Part shown: positions 1-5,140 of the stretch, piece after piece
How the letters are laid out: each line of letters begins with the position of its first letter
Position numbering within the stretch: the stretch's first letter is position 1
Origin: Deltaproteobacteria bacterium
Lineage (GTDB): Bacteria > Desulfobacterota > UBA8473
Assembly: GCA_030623035.1 (NCBI GenBank)
Contig: JAUXFK010000204.1
Span: forward strand, 1-5,239
Direction of reading: 5' to 3'
DNA: 5,239 nt
Notes under the pieces: model-generated
Databases searched by the model: none
Told to the model about the DNA's origin: nothing
Seen by the model: only the letters and a program-made list of their open reading frames with translations
Program-made: the position numbers and the translations under genes

Positions 1-22
1 CTTGGCTCACAGAACGACATGG

Positions 23-319
23 CTACGATCCGACTTCCTTTATCCTCTTATCCAGTGGTGATTGGATTCTTCCCTCAGAAGCAACGAGTATCGTTTCCCC
101 ATACTTGCCTTTGATCCTACCCTCTTTAACAGATCGCATAATAATCCCGTCTAAAATCCGATCTATCAGCACGGGTATCTTTCCTGTTGGAAGATTATCT
201 TCAAAAAGAAAAAAAACAACAGCCTGGTTATCCAGTTGGTCTATTGGATTAGAAGAAACCCCTATATTAATCTCTTTCCCTTGATCTGTATCCACCTTTA
301 TATATGTCTTCTGAAACAC
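23..319 (-). CDS. Short protein like the N-terminal domain of M17 leucyl aminopeptidases, possibly truncated
   Basis: Residues 30-98 resemble the first domain of M17 (leucyl aminopeptidase) proteins: a VVFFLFED strand at 34-41 where the family has a hydrophobic strand ending in an acidic loop, a helix LIDRILDGII (51-60), then EGRIKGKYGETILV (66-79), very like the family's GxIKGKxGE segment. The catalytic metal-binding M17 domain is absent, so no peptidase activity is expected. The product stops (TAG at 23-25) at DKRIKEVGS, roughly where family members have a strand ending in GLG, so it may be truncated or frameshifted. The GTG at 319 lies inside nusB and has no clear ribosome-binding site. 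A GTG at 295, or an ATT at 271 sharing bases with the nusB stop codon (82 residues), are alternatives. The family call is from memory of the motif; the function is unknown. Confidence 0.5.
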   Translation of the reverse strand: MFQKTYIKVDTDQGKEINIGVSSNPIDQLDNQAVVFFLFEDNLPTGKIPVLIDRILDGIIMRSVKEGRIKGKYGETILVASEGRIQSPLDKRIKEVGS

Positions 320-701
320 TGTCTAATATGCCGTTTATAAAAGAACCTGACTTTTCAGTACCAAACTTCTTACCCAAATCGATCGCTTCATTTATGGTAA
401 CCTTCGCAGGAATATCCAAACAGTAAAAGAGCTCAAAGATAGCCAGTCTTAAAATATTCCTATCCACCCTTGGCATCCTCTTCAAGCTCCAGTTTTTGGA
501 ATATTTCTCAATAATTTTATCAATATCTTCCTTATACTCAGATACGCCCACTACCAACCTTTCAGAAAATTCCCTGGACTCCTTGGAAACTTTAAAGCTT
601 TCCCAAAAGAGGTCTAATGCAGACCTGTCATTTTCACAACTTATATCAATCTGGTAAAGAACCTGGAGGGCCAACTCTCTAGATTTCCTTCTTCCTCCCA
701 T
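267..701 (-). CDS. nusB: Transcription antitermination factor NusB
   Basis: The 144-residue product has the size and layout of NusB, an all-helical RNA-binding protein. With NusE (ribosomal protein S10), NusB binds boxA RNA and supports antitermination on rRNA operons. Visible hallmarks are the N-terminal RRKSRELALQVLYQID (4-19), RVDRNILRLAIFEL (78-91) and the C-terminal INEAIDLGKKFGTEKSGSFINGILD (103-127). I chose the ATG at 701 over the GTG at 716, because a strong AGGGGGGG ribosome-binding site lies between them and the five extra residues (MQGGL) are not typical of the family. The gene follows ribH after 56 bases, a common pairing, and its last 53 bases overlap the longest reading of the next ORF. 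The family call is secure. Confidence 0.96.
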   Translation of the reverse strand: MGGRRKSRELALQVLYQIDISCENDRSALDLFWESFKVSKESREFSERLVVGVSEYKEDIDKIIEKYSKNWSLKRMPRVDRNILRLAIFELFYCLDIPAKVTINEAIDLGKKFGTEKSGSFINGILDSVSEDIYKGGYRSRERD

Positions 702-704
702 TAA

Positions 705-712
705 CCCCCCCT
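705..712 (-). promoter_or_regulatory. Ribosome-binding site deciding the nusB start
   Basis: On the minus strand AGGGGGGG is followed by TTA and then ATG at 701. This spacing suits the ATG and rules against the upstream GTG at 716, which would place the purine tract inside the coding region. Confidence 0.75.
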
Positions 713-734
713 GCACAAAAAAGCTTGTATTAGA

Positions 735-755
735 ATTTCAGGTGGCACCTAAAAT
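735..755 (-). other. Small hairpin between ribH and nusB
   Basis: On the minus strand ATTTTAGGT, GCC, ACCTGAAAT forms a 9-bp stem with one G-U pair and a 3-base loop, beginning 2 bases after the ribH stop codon. A run of six T (718-723) follows 11 bases later, too far for a classical intrinsic terminator. It could be a weak attenuator, a mRNA 3'-end stabiliser or chance. Its position exactly in the spacer is the only support for a function. Confidence 0.35.
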
Positions 756-757
756 CC

Positions 758-1228
758 CTATTTAACCAGCCCCTTTAGGAGATTCGCCATCTCTATAACA
801 GAAATAGCCGCATCCCATCCTTTATTGCCCGATTTTGAACCTGCTCGTTCAATTGCCTGCTCTATATTATCAGTAGTAATAACACCTAAAGAAACAGGGA
901 TTTCGCATTCCAAAGAAACGCTTGCAATTCCCTTTGTAACCTCTGCACTGATGTATTCAAAGTGAGGTGTTGCACCTCTTATAACTGCACCCAAACATAT
1001 AATACCATTGTATTTCTGAGATTTGGCCAGCTTCTTTGCAGCCAAAGGTATCTCAAAAGAACCAGGGACTTTTATAATATCTATATTATTTTCATTTGCA
1101 CCGGACCTTTTTAATGCATCCATTGCCCCTTTGAGTAACCTCTCACTGATAAAATCATTAAACCTGCTAACCACAATTCCAAACTTCAAACCATGTGCAT
1201 CCAGGTTCCCCTCTATGGTCTTTGGCAT
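758..1228 (-). CDS. ribH: 6,7-dimethyl-8-ribityllumazine synthase
   Basis: RibH condenses 5-amino-6-ribitylaminouracil with 3,4-dihydroxy-2-butanone 4-phosphate to form lumazine, the penultimate riboflavin step, usually as a pentamer or 60-mer capsid in the cytosol. The 156-residue length is normal. Seen in the sequence: the substrate-stacking SRFN (21-24), VPGSFEIPLA (54-63), GAVIRGATPHFEYI (80-93) with the catalytic histidine at H89, and IEQAIERAGSKSGNKG (122-137) with the phosphate-binding arginine at R128. The ATG at 1228 is preceded by AGGGGG at a 4-base spacing. ribH is separated from ribBA by a 217-base gap holding a MITE-like element, so it may be expressed partly independently of the upstream genes. 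No key residue is missing. Confidence 0.97.
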   Translation of the reverse strand: MPKTIEGNLDAHGLKFGIVVSRFNDFISERLLKGAMDALKRSGANENNIDIIKVPGSFEIPLAAKKLAKSQKYNGIICLGAVIRGATPHFEYISAEVTKGIASVSLECEIPVSLGVITTDNIEQAIERAGSKSGNKGWDAAISVIEMANLLKGLVK

Positions 1229-1232
1229 ATAT

Positions 1233-1238
1233 CCCCCT
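1233..1238 (-). promoter_or_regulatory. Ribosome-binding site of ribH next to the MITE end
   Basis: AGGGGG on the minus strand lies 4 bases before the ribH ATG. The terminal repeat of the adjacent element begins only 3 bases upstream (1242), so the insertion left the translation signal intact but replaced everything immediately 5' of it. Confidence 0.75.
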
Positions 1239-1241
1239 ATT

Positions 1242-1400
1242 TAGTGTCCATCCATAAATGGCCTTTTTGCCCAATCTCCGTGTCAGGCTCAGATGTAAGG
1301 GCACATCGCAATGTGCCCCTACATGTCAATATATTCCTGTGGTTAAAATCTTCGCCTTTCTTGACCTTGAACAAAATTTCTCATTTCTGGATGGACACTA
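1242..1400. mobile_element. MITE-like element with 19-bp terminal inverted repeats
   Basis: The ends are inverted copies: TAGTGTCCATCCATAAATG at 1242-1260, and the reverse complement of 1382-1400 reads TAGTGTCCATCCAGAAATG, with 18 of 19 identical. The 159 bp contain no credible ORF, and a strong hairpin (1289-1328) sits in the middle. Either TA at each end is a dinucleotide target duplication, as made by IS630/Tc1-mariner transposases, or the element is 1243-1399 flanked by ATTT on both sides (1239-1242 and 1400-1403). The sequence cannot decide between these. Size, TIRs and lack of coding capacity fit a non-autonomous element mobilised in trans. The GTGTCCATCCA end is, from memory, a dispersed repeat in deltaproteobacterial genomes. 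It separates ribBA from ribH inside the operon. Confidence 0.8.
1289..1328. repeat. Strong imperfect hairpin within the ribBA-ribH spacer
   Basis: TCAGATGTAAGGGCACAT (1289-1306) and ATGTGCCCCTACATGTCA (1311-1328) are inverted repeats with 15 of 18 positions pairing around a CGCA loop. The innermost 8 bp are perfect. No T-run follows on either strand, so it is not a classical rho-independent terminator. It may be a palindromic unit nested in the larger element, and would fold in the mRNA ahead of ribH. Confidence 0.75.
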
Positions 1401-1412
1401 TTTACCAATATA

Positions 1413-1440
1413 GGGCTTAGAAACGATATAATCTAAGTCC
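1413..1440 (-). other. Weak hairpin just after ribBA
   Basis: GGGCTTAG (1413-1420) pairs with CTAAGTCC (1433-1440) over 8 bp, including one wobble, with a 12-base AT-rich loop. It begins 5 bases beyond the ribBA stop codon in the direction of transcription. No U-tract follows on the minus strand. It may be a remnant of an ancestral operon spacer or a weak 3'-end structure. Confidence 0.25.
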
Positions 1441-1445
1441 TGAAA

Positions 1446-2651
1446 CTATTTTATACTCAAAATATGACCCATTTTTTTCTTCTTTGTCTTTAGATAGTTG
1501 ATGTTATTATCATTGGGCTTGACCTCAATGGATATCCTCTCTTTAACAACTAATCCGTATCCTTCTATCCCCTTAATTTTTTTGGGGTTATTTGTCATCA
1601 GTCTCATCTTCCTTATCCCCAAATCACGCAGTATCTGTGCCCCAACCCCATAATCCCTAAGATCAGCCTTAAAGCCAAGCTTCTCATTGGCCTGGACAGT
1701 ATCGAGCCCCTGATCCTGCAGCTCATAGGCTTTAATCTTATTGTTCAGTCCAATGCCCCGGCCTTCCTGGTGCATATAAATAATAACTCCTTTGCCTTCC
1801 TCGTCAATCATCCTCATTGCAGCGTGGAGTTGCTCACCACAATCACACCTCAATGAACCAAATACATCGCCGGTCAAGCATTCGGAGTGAACCCTTACCA
1901 GAACCTCATCATCTGGACTGATCTCTCCTTTAACAAAGGCAAGATGTTGAAAGCTGTCTATTTCATTCTCATATGCAATTACTTCGAACTCTCCTCCATA
2001 CAAAGTAGGTATAGTTGTTCGGGCTACGGCTCTAACCAAACTCTCGGTTTGCAATCGATATTCAATCAAATCGGCAATTGTAACAATTTTCAACCCATGT
2101 TTTTCAGCATAGACCTCCAGATCAGGCATCCTTGCCATGGTACCGTCATCTTTCATAATCTCACATATCACACCTGCTGGTTTTAACCCTGCCAATCGAG
2201 CCAAATCAACCGACCCCTCAGTCTGTCCTGTCCTCACCAGTACACCCCCTTTTCTGGCAATTATAGGAAAGATATGACCAGGTTGGACAAGATCTTGAGG
2301 TCCTGTCTTTTCGTCTATAGCGGTTAAAATCGTTTTTGCCCTGTCTGCTGCAGAGATTCCTGTTGTAACCCCACACCTTGCTTCTATAGAAGTTGTAAAA
2401 GCCGTATTAAAAGGAGAGGTATTATCTGTCACCATAGGGGATAGATGCAGCTCTCTTGCCCTTTCCTCGGTTAAGGTAAAACATATAAGCCCTCTTCCAT
2501 ATTTTGCCATAAAATTAATGACTTCCGGGGTTACCTTCTCTGCTGCCAAGAACAAATCTCCTTCATTTTCTCGATCTTCATCATCAACAAGGATGATCGT
2601 GTTCCCCTGTTTAATTTCTTCAATCGCCTCTTTAATTGTACTCAATGCCAT
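1446..2651 (-). CDS. ribBA: Bifunctional 3,4-dihydroxy-2-butanone 4-phosphate synthase / GTP cyclohydrolase II
   Basis: This fused enzyme supplies both riboflavin precursors. The N-terminal RibB domain (about 1-200) converts ribulose 5-phosphate to dihydroxybutanone phosphate. It shows the metal-binding acidic loop DDEDRENEGD (23-32), RCGVTTGISAADR (92-104), PGHIFP (124-129) and the GQTEGSVDLARLAG stretch (142-155). The C-terminal RibA domain (about 205-401) opens the GTP imidazole ring. It shows SECLTGDVFGSLRCDCGEQL (256-275) with the zinc cysteines C258, C269 and C271, then HQEGRGIGL (294-302) and the terminal TNNPKKIKGIEGYG (353-366). Zinc ligands and active-site motifs of both halves are present, so both activities are expected. 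The 401-residue length is normal for RibBA. GAGGG lies 4 bases before the ATG, and ribE ends 23 bases upstream. Confidence 0.97.
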   Translation of the reverse strand: MALSTIKEAIEEIKQGNTIILVDDEDRENEGDLFLAAEKVTPEVINFMAKYGRGLICFTLTEERARELHLSPMVTDNTSPFNTAFTTSIEARCGVTTGISAADRAKTILTAIDEKTGPQDLVQPGHIFPIIARKGGVLVRTGQTEGSVDLARLAGLKPAGVICEIMKDDGTMARMPDLEVYAEKHGLKIVTIADLIEYRLQTESLVRAVARTTIPTLYGGEFEVIAYENEIDSFQHLAFVKGEISPDDEVLVRVHSECLTGDVFGSLRCDCGEQLHAAMRMIDEEGKGVIIYMHQEGRGIGLNNKIKAYELQDQGLDTVQANEKLGFKADLRDYGVGAQILRDLGIRKMRLMTNNPKKIKGIEGYGLVVKERISIEVKPNDNNINYLKTKKKKMGHILSIK

Positions 2652-2655
2652 CTTT

Positions 2656-2660
2656 CCCTC
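2656..2660 (-). promoter_or_regulatory. Ribosome-binding site of ribBA
   Basis: GAGGG on the minus strand is followed by AAAG and the ribBA ATG at 2651. It supports this start over an out-of-frame ATG 13 bases upstream. Confidence 0.65.
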
Positions 2661-2674
2661 ATTTTTTTGCTATC

Positions 2675-3325
2675 TTAAAAACCATGTTTATTAAGAAAGT
2701 CCCTATTGATCTTACTCTCACTTTCTCTATTATTACCACCTTTTAACAGAAATCTCTCCAAATATTTTCCAATTATATCGTTTTCAATATTAACGCTGTT
2801 ACCAACCTTTTTTTCAGTCAAGGTCGTATGTGCCGCTGTGTGAGGAATAATATTAATCCCAAATACATTATCTTTACATTCATTCACAGTTAAACTTATA
2901 CCATCTATGGCTACAGAACCTTTTTCAATTATATACTTAATTATATATTTTGTCACCAGAATCTTCATCCTTATAGAGTTCGCATCTTTATAAATTTCTT
3001 GAATCTTTCCAATACCATCAATATGACCTAAAACAATATGGCCTCCCAGTCGATCGGAAAGACGCATCGCTCTCTCTAAATTGACCTTTCTTCCTTTCTT
3101 TATCTCTTTAAAATTGGTCTTCTGTATAGTCTCAGAAGAAACTTCAACTTTAAAAGCCTCTGGTAACAAATCCACAACGGTCAGACAAACACCATCAATC
3201 GCTATGCTATCACCAATCCTTGTAGCCGCCAAATCCAGGTTGCACTCTATAAGGACACGCATAGCATTACCCTTTTTTTCAATGTTTTTTATAATACCTA
3301 TATCCTCTATTAAGCCAGTAAACAT
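2675..3325 (-). CDS. ribE: Riboflavin synthase (alpha chain)
   Basis: RibE dismutates two 6,7-dimethyl-8-ribityllumazine molecules to riboflavin and the pyrimidine that RibH re-uses. The product starts with the signature MFTGLIEDIG and has two tandem lumazine-binding barrels. The first (about 1-97) contains GDSIAIDGVCLTVVD (38-52). The second (about 98-193) contains GGHIVLGHIDGIG (94-106) and the matching KGSVAIDGISLTVNE (135-149). It closes with NIENDIIGKYLERFL (179-193), a helix involved in trimerisation. After it comes a polar tail of about 20 residues ending in FLNKHGF, as I recall from deltaproteobacterial homologues. Length (216) is normal. The start lies 8 bases after the ribD stop codon, so translational coupling is likely. 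Some nomenclatures call this gene ribC or ribB. Confidence 0.96.
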   Translation of the reverse strand: MFTGLIEDIGIIKNIEKKGNAMRVLIECNLDLAATRIGDSIAIDGVCLTVVDLLPEAFKVEVSSETIQKTNFKEIKKGRKVNLERAMRLSDRLGGHIVLGHIDGIGKIQEIYKDANSIRMKILVTKYIIKYIIEKGSVAIDGISLTVNECKDNVFGINIIPHTAAHTTLTEKKVGNSVNIENDIIGKYLERFLLKGGNNRESESKINRDFLNKHGF

Positions 3326-3333
3326 ATCACTTC

Positions 3334-4431
3334 TTATCTATTTATATATCCTTCCATTAATATATCGTCTCCAAATCTTCTGGTCTTAATCTCCTTTATT
3401 ATAATTGCCTCATCCAGATCTTTCACGCCTTCACCGCCCACCATACTTAAAGCCTCAGTCCCACCTATGATTTTTGGGGCATAAAAAAACATAACTTTAT
3501 CAACAATACCACTTTCTAAAGATGAGGCATTAACCTCAGCACCCCCTTCAATAAGAAGGCTGGTAATCTCTAATTTGCCGAGTTCAAACATAAGCTCTCT
3601 CAAATCGACCCTGTTATTTTCAGAACCAACAACAATTACTTTTTCCCCGAGTTCTTCTAACTTCTTTATCTTTTCCCTATTCGCAAGATCAGTTGTAGCA
3701 ATAACTGTCTTTGCATTTGATTCTTTATTTAAAACCTTCGCTTCAAGTGGAATGTTTAACCTGGAATCAACAATTATCCTAACCGGATCTTTACCTCCTC
3801 TTCCATTTAAACGGGTGGTAAGGCTTGGATCATCTGCCTTAATTGTGCCTATCCCAACGAGAATCCCGTCCATTTCGTTTCGTAACTTATGTAAAAACGT
3901 CCTTGACTTCTCATTCGTAATCCATCTGGTATCCCTATTTCTTGTAGCTATTTTGCCATCCAAACTGGCTGCTGATTTCAGAATTACAAATGGCCTCTTC
4001 TCCGTTATGTATTTTATATATACCTCATTTAACCTCTGGCACTCCTTTTTTAATATCCATTTCTTCACATCTATTCCATTTTTCTTCAGGCACTGAATCC
4101 CCCCGCCTGCTACCGTTTCATTAGGATCCTCAATCCCCACAAACACCCTTTTAATTCCGCTTTCGATAACCGCTTTTGTACATGGGGGGGTCATTCCATA
4201 ATGATTACATGGTTCTAGATTGACATACAGATCTCCTCTTTTTGCATTCCCGCCCGCATCATTAAGGGCATTTATCTCTGCATGGGGTTCCCCCCTTTTT
4301 TTATGGAATCCTCTTCCTACAATACTGCCCTCTTTAACCACTACAGCCCCTACTAAAGGGTTGGGGCTCGTTCTCCCTCTGGCCTTATTCGCCAATTTAA
4401 TGGCTAGCTTCATATACTCTTCTTCATTCAT
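3334..4431 (-). CDS. ribD: Bifunctional diaminohydroxyphosphoribosylaminopyrimidine deaminase / uracil reductase
   Basis: RibD catalyses the second and third pyrimidine-branch steps: deamination, then NADPH-dependent reduction of the ribosyl side chain. The N-terminal cytidine-deaminase-like domain (about 1-145) carries TSPNPLVGAVVV (21-32), the zinc and catalytic motif PHAE (49-52, H50 and E52) and EPCNHYGMTPPC (73-84) with zinc ligands C75 and C84. The C-terminal DHFR-like reductase (about 147-365) shows LKSAASLDGKIA (151-162), RWITN (169-173), GIGTIKADDPSLTTR (193-207) and LLIEGGAEV (292-300). All key residues are present, and 365 residues is the usual size. It starts 6 bases after the nrdR stop codon without a strong ribosome-binding site of its own, which suggests coupled translation. 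Confidence 0.97.
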   Translation of the reverse strand: MNEEEYMKLAIKLANKARGRTSPNPLVGAVVVKEGSIVGRGFHKKRGEPHAEINALNDAGGNAKRGDLYVNLEPCNHYGMTPPCTKAVIESGIKRVFVGIEDPNETVAGGGIQCLKKNGIDVKKWILKKECQRLNEVYIKYITEKRPFVILKSAASLDGKIATRNRDTRWITNEKSRTFLHKLRNEMDGILVGIGTIKADDPSLTTRLNGRGGKDPVRIIVDSRLNIPLEAKVLNKESNAKTVIATTDLANREKIKKLEELGEKVIVVGSENNRVDLRELMFELGKLEITSLLIEGGAEVNASSLESGIVDKVMFFYAPKIIGGTEALSMVGGEGVKDLDEAIIIKEIKTRRFGDDILMEGYINR

Positions 4432-4437
4432 CTCTTT

Positions 4438-4917
4438 TCAAAGCTCTCCCTTTGTCGCTTTCTTTTTTCCTACAAGGAGATCCCGTACCTCAACCATAAA
4501 ATCACCAACATCCTTGAATTCGCGGTAAACAGAGGCAAATCTTACATAGGCCACCGCATCTAAATCATGTAATGCCTTCATCACTCGCTCTCCGATCTGC
4601 GAGCAATTTATCTCTTTTTCTCCGCTATCCTGAATTTCTTGCTCTATTCTATCAACTACACCTTCGATTACATTAATACTTATCGGCCGTTTCTCACATG
4701 CCCTTTTAATCCCATTAAATATCTTTGTTCGGTTAAAAGCCTCCCTGCGATCATCCTTTTTCACAACAGCCGGGAGGGCCAATTCCACCTTTTCATATGT
4801 TGTAAATCTTCTCTGACATCCCAAACATTCCCTTCGACGTCTTATGATATTACCATCTTTGCTAAGCCGAGAATCAATCACTTTATTGTCAATATCAGAA
4901 CAAAAAGGACATTTCAT
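4438..4917 (-). CDS. nrdR: Transcriptional repressor NrdR
   Basis: NrdR senses ATP/dATP and represses ribonucleotide reductase operons by binding paired NrdR boxes. The 159-residue product has the full family layout. An N-terminal zinc ribbon carries C3, C6, C31 and C34, with the conserved RRRRECLGCQRRFTTYE (26-42). An ATP-cone (about 49-139) begins VVKKDDRREAFNRTKIFNGI (51-70) and ends in the family-typical AYVRFASVYREF. The ATG at 4917 is preceded by AGGGAG at a 9-base spacing. It is the first gene of the cluster. Its targets are not in this window, and no sequence matching the NrdR-box consensus was recognised upstream. Linkage to ribD is common in bacteria and probably reflects shared expression rather than regulation of rib genes. 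Confidence 0.97.
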   Translation of the reverse strand: MKCPFCSDIDNKVIDSRLSKDGNIIRRRRECLGCQRRFTTYEKVELALPAVVKKDDRREAFNRTKIFNGIKRACEKRPISINVIEGVVDRIEQEIQDSGEKEINCSQIGERVMKALHDLDAVAYVRFASVYREFKDVGDFMVEVRDLLVGKKKATKGEL

Positions 4918-4926
4918 AGCCTAAAT

Positions 4927-4932
4927 CTCCCT
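4927..4932 (-). promoter_or_regulatory. Ribosome-binding site of nrdR
   Basis: AGGGAG on the minus strand lies 9 bases before the ATG at 4917, a good spacing that supports this start codon. Confidence 0.65.
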
Positions 4933-4962
4933 CTTCAATCTCTTAAATCCCATTCTCAAAAA

Positions 4963-4980
4963 ACAGATTCAATACAGATT
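4963..4980. repeat. Short direct repeat in the nrdR upstream region
   Basis: ACAGATT occurs at 4963-4969 and again at 4974-4980, an 11-base period close to one DNA turn. It overlaps the candidate promoter of the cluster, so it could be an operator. It could also be chance in AT-rich DNA. Confidence 0.3.
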
Positions 4981-4999
4981 TGAAAAATGTCTATGCCTA
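4971..4999 (-). promoter_or_regulatory. Candidate promoter of the nrdR-rib-nusB cluster
   Basis: On the minus strand TAGGCA (4999-4994), 17 bases, then TGTATT (4976-4971) match the sigma-70 -35 and -10 hexamers at 4 of 6 positions each. The location, about 50 bases before nrdR and between the MITE-like element and the gene, is where the operon promoter is expected. The match is weak. No better pair was found in 4918-5003. Confidence 0.25.
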
Positions 5000-5003
5000 A
5001 ATA

Positions 5004-5140
5004 TTGATGAATTCGTAAAAAGTCGTCACTCCGGTGAAAACAGGAGTCCAGATGGTCCGCAACTGCTTGAAAACACTGGATTCCGGCTTTCGCCGGAATG
5101 ACGGGAAATGGTATTTATTGACTTTTTACGAGACCATCAA
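5004..5140. mobile_element. MITE-like element with nested inverted repeats upstream of nrdR
   Basis: The outer arms 5004-5024 and 5120-5140 are inverted repeats with 18 of 21 positions matching, including a perfect 12-bp core TCGTAAAAAGTC / GACTTTTTACGA. Inside, 5024-5051 and 5076-5103 pair at 23 of 28 positions. The right inner arm also folds on itself as ATTCCGGC, TTTC, GCCGGAAT (5080-5099). The left arm has a weaker ACTCC / GGAGT hairpin. No ORF and no clear target duplication are visible. The layout fits a small non-autonomous element. From memory, the ends TGATGGTCTCGTAAAAAGTC and the CCGG hairpin recur in Desulfobacterota genomes. It shares no ends with the element at 1242-1400. Confidence 0.8.

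Noticed and set aside
1324..1329. Perfect TTGACA on the minus strand inside the element, a possible -35 box for ribH
   Set aside because: No acceptable -10 hexamer lies 16-18 bases downstream; that region is the GC-rich hairpin stem.
1193..1420. Plus-strand ORF spanning the ribBA-ribH spacer
   Set aside because: It runs through both terminal repeats and the hairpin of the MITE-like element and has no ribosome-binding site or recognisable motif, so I do not regard it as a transposase or cargo gene.
1887..2186. Plus-strand ORF of 99 codons
   Set aside because: It lies wholly inside ribBA on the opposite strand, has no family resemblance, and is explained by the strong coding constraint of ribBA.
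3575..4096. Plus-strand ORF of 173 codons
   Set aside because: It is antisense to ribD, and its phenylalanine/serine-rich translation is typical of the complement of Lys/Glu-rich coding sequence.
4184..4190. Seven-base homopolymer within ribD, a possible phase-variation tract
   Set aside because: It encodes the conserved TPPC zinc motif (codons ACC CCC CCA). The reading frame is intact and the tract is short, so it is ordinary coding sequence.
4639..4983. Plus-strand ORF opposite nrdR
   Set aside because: It is antisense to a well-supported nrdR and has no motif or ribosome-binding site.
5013..5131. CRISPR or rho-independent terminator reading of the inverted repeats
   Set aside because: There are only two arms in inverted orientation, with no direct-repeat/spacer periodicity. 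The T-run on each strand belongs to the terminal repeat itself and does not directly follow a GC-rich stem.
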